A DNA stretch of 64,000 nucleotides from Chaetoderma sp. LZ-2023a (taxonomy: Eukaryota > Mollusca > Caudofoveata > Chaetodermatida > Chaetodermatidae), in NCBI GenBank assembly GCA_034401795.1, contig CM067367.1, positions 32,315,733 through 32,379,732 of the forward strand, written 5' to 3'. Positions 57,501 through 64,000 of the stretch are shown here, piece by piece (within the stretch, counting starts at the first letter, position 1; each line of letters begins with the position of its first letter). A program made the position numbers and the translations under genes. The notes below the pieces were generated by a model. It was given only the letters and a program-made list of their open reading frames with translations. It searched no databases and was not told where the DNA came from.

Positions 57501-58323
57501 TTCTTATAAAATTCTTCTCCCAACAGTGTTGTGTTTAATTTCCAAAAACCAACCCCTTTTGTTACCCATTCAGCATTGGCAAAGGTTACACAAACCATGT
57601 TATGATCTGAGAATGCGACTGGCTTAATATTAACATCTCTCCAGTACCCTGTCAACAAACTATTCACATAAATTCTGTCGATCCTTGAACCAACTTTACC
57701 ATCTGCCGAAAAACATGTAAGATCTTTACCATGAGGTTTTGATATTCTATAGGTGTCAACTAAATTTTCATTATCACATATTTCTTTTAAGAGTCTATGT
57801 GATGTATCAGTATAAGTTGAAGTTGCATTCCTGTCATTTTCTTTGTCTACGACACAATTAAAGTCACCACCCATTACTAAGTTTTCAGTGATGTTATCTA
57901 GTGCTGTGGTAGACATCTCATTAAAAAATTACGACGTAGTTGATGAGATGCAGGTGCATATATACACAGCAACGTGAAACGTGTTTGTTGTATATCTAGC
58001 ATGACGCTCACCCAGCGACCATTTGCACCTGATACTGAAGAGATTATATTTACATAGGCTGAACAACAAGGGAGTATAACAATTGCTACGTCTGCACTAT
58101 TATCTTGAGATAACGAATAGAATATTCTGGATCCAGAAATCTTTTCTAAATTATCGTATGATTCTGACTTCTGAATTTTTGTTTCCTGTATCAAAGCAAT
58201 GTCAATCTGCTCATTGTTCAGAGTCTCTAGTAAGTGACGTTGCTTTATGTCACTATTTAAGCCTCTACAATTGAGTGTGCAAATTAGCATAAAAAGTAAT
58301 AAAATGATGTGTATAACCGCCAT
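54563..58323 (-). pseudogene. LINE B ORF2 pseudogene
   Basis: Reads as consecutive pieces in shifting frames. The endonuclease start is at 58,323-57,898 (CTLNCRGLN, ALIQETKIQ), then 57,916-57,134 (MGGDFNCVVD, SRIDRIYVN, AFSDHNMVC), then 57,132-56,911. The reverse transcriptase is at 56,878-55,994 (YRPISLLCVDYKII, GVRQGCSLSPLLFVIVMES, YADDTTVFAS). Two C-terminal pieces follow, with the finger CYLCQTDEETIEHLFAEC. Around 56,900 about 35-40 codons are missing compared with A (the segment between DLTKSL and HLPTSMA). The terminal stop aligns with that of A (KINEPALA, TAA). Confidence 0.85.
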
Positions 58324-58350
58324 TATTAAGCTAACTAGATTTTGGGTTTT

Positions 58351-59617
58351 TTACCCTCTCTTAGACCATTTACCTATTTTACTCGCAAACGCTGCACTAC
58401 TTAGCTCAACTTTTTCCAAATGCTTATATTTTAATATATCTGAATCATGATGCAGATGCCTATATTTAACCCCTTTTGCTGTCACATATGGAACTAACAC
58501 CTCTCCTGCCTCTGACCTGTACATGACCATTTCATCGGGTGATTTAGAACTCTGTGTTTGAATGGATATATCGGATTCAGCGACTGACATATTATCATCT
58601 TCTATATCACTTTCCTCTATTTCTGATTCAGAACTCTCTCCATCTTTCTGTCGCTTTGTTCCACTCAATCGATCCGAGACACCAATTACTTTCTCTATAT
58701 TCAGTATCTTGCGACCTGAATTTTACTTGTCCTAAATTAAAACTCTCTTCCAGAGGGTATTGATCATCATCTTCAACTTGTGTGGAATTAGCCTCTCTGA
58801 CATCAGACTTGGATTGACTTGTTACTGGAGTAAGACTTAGCCTCTCATCTAGAACCTCTATTTCATCACCTGCAACTACAGTGATTGGATTCTTAGTTTT
58901 TTCACCATGCTTCTCATTAACATGGATTTCAGCTACAATCTCAGCAGCTACCGGTTCTATGACATTCTCATTAGAGACAACTTGCTTTGCACTTTTATCA
59001 GCACCCTTTTTGACATATTTGTTCTGCGGGTATCGCCACTTAAAATGATCAGATGATCCACAAACTAGACATTTGTTTTTGTTAGGGAAATCTGTTGCAA
59101 GATGTTCTGTGCTTAAGCAGATTCTACACTCTTTGATTTGCCCCCTGTACCATAATGGCAAGATAAATCGACCATCTATCGTGACCTTACTTGGGAGAGG
59201 TTGTTCTACCTTTTCGAACCAAATTCTTCTGATGCCATTTTCTAAGGTTCGATCAGGTGGATAGGTCTCGTGTTCTACTTTGTCCACTTTGCCATACTTG
59301 ATCAATTCATTGATAACCCGTTCATCTGGGAACTCTAATGGAACCTTCATCTTGACTAATAGACGATCAGAATCTATTTCCTCCACATTACACACCGCAC
59401 CCTTCACGACAAGGACCTCGTCAAGCAACATTTCCTTCACACTTTCATTAACTACGGTGACATTCCATACAGATTTGGAAACGTTAATGAGACCTTGAAG
59501 GACCCGTGGCCTTGCCCCAACCACATCCTTCAACCCATGATACACCTCAATTGCCGAAACACCCCAAGCCTTTGTCGTGATTTTAAGACTCAGGGTACGC
59601 ATATAGGAGATTGCCAT
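58351..59617 (-). pseudogene. LINE B ORF1, frameshifted, zinc knuckles damaged
   Basis: Starts ACCATGG like A. The first 329 codons are open, and the frame then shifts near 58,650-58,670. The C-terminal part continues to 58,351 (DEMVMYRSEAGEVLVPYVTA). In both knuckles the last cysteine is lost: CRICLSTEHLATDF and CLVCGSSDHFKWRY. The protein could not bind zinc normally even without the frameshift. Confidence 0.85.
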
Positions 59618-60308
59618 GGTGTTTTAATAAAAGAGGAAACCCATACTACTACAATATATAAGGGGTAATACAAATATATAATACCAAGACGTCAGGGAAA
59701 GAGCTAAACACTAAATAAATAGTGTCCCCTTTTGAAACCCTTGACACCTACCAACAAATATACGAATAGATAGTACAGTCATATGTTTGTTAGTTTGAAC
59801 CACTTTCTAAGTGGTTCACTAACACCTAACCGATTAAAGTGGTTTCCTAATGCATACTAACATATTACAGTCATATAATTTTTAGTCTGTTCGAGTTGAC
59901 CGGGAACAGCCAACTGACTATAAAGATTTATAAAATCAAAGTACTAGGTTTGTGCTTACAAATGACAAAGGAATTAAATCCACTCACTCAAGCGATCTTG
60001 CCAAATATAATGTGCTAGCCAACGAACTATAGAAATAGCCTACTGGTGCGGGGAGAAAAGTATTGCATTGACCACAGTAAGAGGAGACCTATTAAATGGC
60101 TGAAACCGCCAGCTAAGAGGAGTGCCTTTAGAAAATGGAGACACAAAATGCGCTCCAACCAAGACAAGAATTTACAAATTAAACATAAAGTTTGAAAGGA
60201 AATACTAATACGAAATATATGTATAAAATTTATCTACAAAATCGCGCTAGAAACTAGCAAATTCGGGCAGCAATTGCAGAGCTAAATAAACGTGTGCGTT
60301 CACTTCGA

Positions 60309-60446
<138 letters not shown>

Positions 60447-63400
60447 TTTTTTTCTTTTTTTTTTTTTAAATCCGACGCTGACGCAGTCGGATACACTTCC
60501 CGAAGGAACTCCTTTAAAAAGGCTTACAAACCCCCTTAAAAAATCGGTTGAAATAGCATGCTTTATTAATAGAATAACAATACAAACCTAGCATGTCAAA
60601 ACAGTACAAGCTAAAATACTCTATTATCATATACCACAACCGTGGCATAACGACATAGAAAACATAATTAATAAAGAGCTGATAACATAACATAATTCAA
60701 CAAAGACATTGCTATTTGCACACCGTGTAGTAGTAGGCCCAAATGGCGAGCATAGCTAACCAACAAGTGGTAAAGCCACTCATCAATAATTAGCAGTAAG
60801 CTACTGCTAATCATTGATGCCATTGAGCCGATTCATGACCGGCAGGCTAAGTAGATCATATGTAGTTTAACGTAGCACACCGTATAGTAGTAGGGCCAAA
60901 TGGCGAGTGCAGCTCGCCAACAAGTGGCGAGGTGACTCGTCAATAAGTAACAAAAAGTCACTCATTGATGCCAGTTAGCCGATTATTAAATACCCAACGG
61001 ACGTAGTAGCCTTTATATAATATAATGCACAAAGCAAATGTATACAAACTATGACTACTTAGATGGCGCTCTGGGTTCACATTCTAAATTTACTTCATTG
61101 TAAGTTTTTGCAAATTACCCTGGAACAAATACACCTACAGTAAATATTTACAACAGGAAGCTAATTGTAAGATATCACACTCTGTTAACTTGAAAATCGG
61201 ATCACCTCCAGAATATTGACATAATGCTCATTTGATATTTAAATATTCTGATCCCAAGGTTAGGATATTCGTCAAGATTAGAGTCTCCTAAGGCATTACA
61301 ATTTTAAAATAAAGGCAATTAAATTAAATTAAAATAGCATTTATCAATATACAGCAAGCAGCGAGTGTGCTAGCTGATACAAGGTCCGCTTCTGAAATTT
61401 TTAGATATCCGTATTCAATTGATACTATGCCAGTTTTGCACCATACGTCTTTAAATCTACTTTCTCTCCCATGTTCTACTAGCCTGTAAAATTCACAATG
61501 AATGCAGTTTATCAACAATGATCGAAATATAGCTTGTATGGCTCTCAGATGGTTGTTGCTGGTTTTATCTCTGGCCTCTGAACACTGATGCTTCCAGATT
61601 GCCCCCACTCCTACAGATAACAGGGTTATTAAATATTCTTTCTCCTTGCTATTAATGATTCGTCCGATAGTTGAGCAATCTTTGAACAAAATTGTTTCAG
61701 CCACTAAATTCACATATTTGGTTCCAAATTTAGCAAGGAGCATATTGATATATACCCAAAAACCTGTAGTTATGCGACACTGAGTAAATAGATGGTCTAT
61801 CGTTTCCTCCTCAGTATTACATAATAAGCACCGGTCTGTACTTGATATTTTACACATATAAGTAAGATGACCGACCCATAGCCTTCGATGGAGTAATCGC
61901 CAGGCCAGGTCCCGTGCATTTCCTGGTAGACAAGGTAGGTGTATTGCTTTCCAGGCATTTTTCCAGTTCTTTGGCGTGCATCCTAAATTGTTCCAATGCC
62001 TAACCACAATAGGAGTCTGTCTCCGACTTTGCATTAGAATTCTATACCAGTCTCTAGATGCCATGTTGTATTTTATATGTTCTGACATAAATACTAATGT
62101 TGGTTGCAACATATCAATGTTGCCACGTGCTTTCGGCAATTTGAACCATACAGCAGGTGTTGCATTCTTTATTCTAACAAATAAGCGCTGAGCATCAATA
62201 TGTCTCATTGATGTTATTCTTGCTACATTTTGCATCGCAATTCATTTACGAGATTTCGGATTTACCAAGTCACGTAAATATTGAATACCATTTTTGGCCA
62301 TAGAGGTCAAATATAATACATCAGCATTATCACGAATCAACTCGTTGCCCACAAAGACGTTGCTCTAAGGCATCTTCCCAACAATTGGGTTGTGGCATTG
62401 ATCGTGTAAATATTTTTAAGGCTTCGAGCTGTTCTTTATATACATTTGGAATCTTTTGATGATTAGGTGGCAATTTATTGCACATAAATAAACATTCTAC
62501 TGGAAATGGGTCAACGTACCTTTGGAGAAGTGCCCTTGAAACACTTGACCAAGATGAGTTTGAAGTAAGTAACTTATTCAAGAATTTCAATTTTAAAGAA
62601 GCACACTTTGCTGAAACATTAACCAAATCCAGGCCTCCGGCATGCTTTTCATTGGTGAGGATTGACTGTGATATTAATGGGCAAGAAGGACAAAAGTAAC
62701 GTGTTGATCTTTGACTCTACTGATTTGGGCATATGAACTACAGAATCAGTATACCACAGTCCAGATAAAATAAAATTATTAAGGACAAATGTCCTGCCAA
62801 AGACAGTTAGGCGACGTCGTTTCCAATTTCGTAAAGCACACTTTAGCTTGGATATCCTTTCTTCCCAGTTTAGTAATACATTTTGTTCTCTACTAAAGTA
62901 AATACCCAAAAATTTTATGACATCATTTGAGCAGTTAATATCCATCACATTATCAGTTCTGCTCCTCCAATCGCCCAAAAACAATCCCTTAGATTTATCT
63001 TTATTGACTTTAAGTCCTGATGCCTTTTGAAAATCTGTTAATACTCCATTTAAAATTCTAAAATCCGTATTTTTACCCGCAAACACAGTCGTATCATCTG
63101 CATATTGAGAAACCTTTAGTGGCCTTTCTACGCCACGTATACATATTCCTTGAAAGTCATTGCGTTGCCTCAATGTGGCCCCCAACGATTCCATAGCTAT
63201 GACGAATAGAAGCGGGGACAGTGAGCAACCCTGTCTGACACCTCGTTCCAACACTACAGGTTTTGATAGCTGATTGTTAACTAAATAGCAACTTGTTATA
63301 TCAGTATATAAAATATTGACCCATTTAATAAATCTTGAACCAAAGCCAATATGGTCTAAAGACTTAAACAAGAAATCCCATTCTAGTCTGTCAAACATCT

Positions 63401-64000
63401 CGTTATCAAGTGCTATTATTGCTGCTGGGATACAATCCTTTTCAACTAATTGAATAAGGTCCCGTATAAGCAAAGTGTTGTTTAATATTGATCTTCCTGG
63501 CACAGAGCAGGTTTGATCATCATGAATGACTTCGCCTAGGACTGTGCCAAGTTTTAATGTTAGTGCCCGAGTAATAATCTTATAATCTACACAGAGTAGA
63601 GAGATTGGTCTATAATTCTGTATTTTATTTCTGTCACCCCTCTTGTATGTAAGCCGAACATATGCTTGGGCCATCGATGTAGGGAGATGCCCTTGCTTAA
63701 AAATGCTGGTTGCTATTTCTTCTAATACTGGCCCAAATATGTGCCAGAATGTTTGATAAAATTCAACTGGAAGTCTGTCACATCCAGGAGACCTTTCTAA
63801 CTTCATACCTTTGAGGGATTTTGTCAAATCATCAATTGTTATTGATTGGTCACAGCTTTCGCGACATGAATCTGGAAGTCTTTTCGTTATATTAGCTAAA
63901 ACACCTCTAGTTGCAGTTTCCTCGCTTCCCTCAGATTTATACAATGATTTGTAAAATTCGGATACTGATTCAATCATTTCTTCATTTGAGCACACTGATA
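60447..64000 (-). mobile_element. LINE C: 3' part of an A-type copy, cut by the window
   Basis: The tail, terminal hairpin, duplicated 3' UTR module and ORF2 C-terminal two-thirds are nearly identical to A over 3.5 kb. It carries an extra 13-bp stretch in the 3' UTR (GTAAGATATCACACTCTG region near 61,170). Its 5' part lies right of the window. Confidence 0.9.
61324..64000 (-). pseudogene. LINE C ORF2 (partial), broken
   Basis: From the window edge to about 62,690 it is open and covers the reverse transcriptase (GVRQGCSLSPLLFVIAMES, YADDTTVFAG). Relative to A there are several differences. Motif A is shortened by 3 nt (DNEMFDR in place of DNEKAFDR). A 14-nt deletion at about 62,685 shifts frame. 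A 1-nt insertion at about 62,350 shifts it again. TGG has become TGA at about 62,243. The normal stop is replaced by TCA, so the last piece runs on about 17 residues to 61,324. It is not functional. Confidence 0.87.

Larger units (their letters stand above)
53569..60308 (-). mobile_element. LINE B: diverged full-length copy, defective
   Basis: Minus strand, 6.74 kb, with the same layout as A: 5' end AACGCACACG after TCGAAGTG, ORF1, ORF2, a 3' UTR with a duplicated module, terminal hairpin, A-rich tail, and (TAC)n on both sides. The proteins are recognisably the same family but differ at many residues, so B represents another subfamily. ORF1 and ORF2 are each broken. Confidence 0.88.

Overview
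The window is eukaryotic and almost certainly from an invertebrate metazoan. It is AT-rich and densely packed with microsatellites. It carries an intron-split gene made of SRCR, VWA and TSP1 modules on phase-1 introns, short non-autonomous DNA transposons (MITEs), a decayed mariner, a decayed LINE, and full-length non-LTR retrotransposons with ORF1 zinc knuckles and an APE-type endonuclease plus reverse transcriptase. The module set fits a marine deuterostome (echinoderm, hemichordate or cephalochordate), but I cannot name the species. I see no tRNA, rRNA or CRISPR array.

Region 1 (about 1-21,500) is dominated by one minus-strand gene that I assembled from splice sites. Exon 1 (signal peptide) is at 21,296-21,377. 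SRCR-1 is split over 20,324-20,465 and 18,328-18,500. SRCR-2 is split over 17,265-17,427 and 10,069-10,244. A VWA exon is at 4,515-5,075 and a TSP1 exon at 3,473-3,670. Every junction is phase-compatible. The visible model encodes about 498 residues of a secreted or surface protein and has no stop, so it probably continues past the left edge. Its introns are filled with MITEs and simple repeats, and four of the internal exons have a long simple repeat just downstream of the donor site.

Region 2 (about 21,500-46,300) is mostly repeats. It holds two abundant MITE families. Family M1 is about 400 bp, has AATGGACC termini, an array of TGACGTCA motifs, a long central hairpin and a GC box. Family M2 is about 330 bp and nearly palindromic. 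There are also several small palindromic elements, a foldback element with internal tandem repeats, a 3 x 364-bp array, a (GT)n tract of about 487 bp between duplicated flanks, a (CTG)n tract with 60-bp higher-order units, a 55-bp minisatellite and a LINE relic. A Thr/Ser-rich plus-strand exon (38,738-38,827) and a few weaker exon candidates are the only gene signals.

Region 3 (46,329-64,000) is a head-to-tail array of three minus-strand non-LTR retrotransposons (A, B and C) resembling the Tx1/L1 group, each separated by (TAC)n microsatellite. A is 6.8 kb and nearly intact, with one in-frame stop in ORF2. B is 6.74 kb, a divergent subfamily, and broken many times. C resembles A closely, is broken, and is cut by the window end. 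All junctions that can be seen, 5' and 3', lie in (TAC)n, which points to a microsatellite-specific element. No M1 or M2 copies were seen inside this block.
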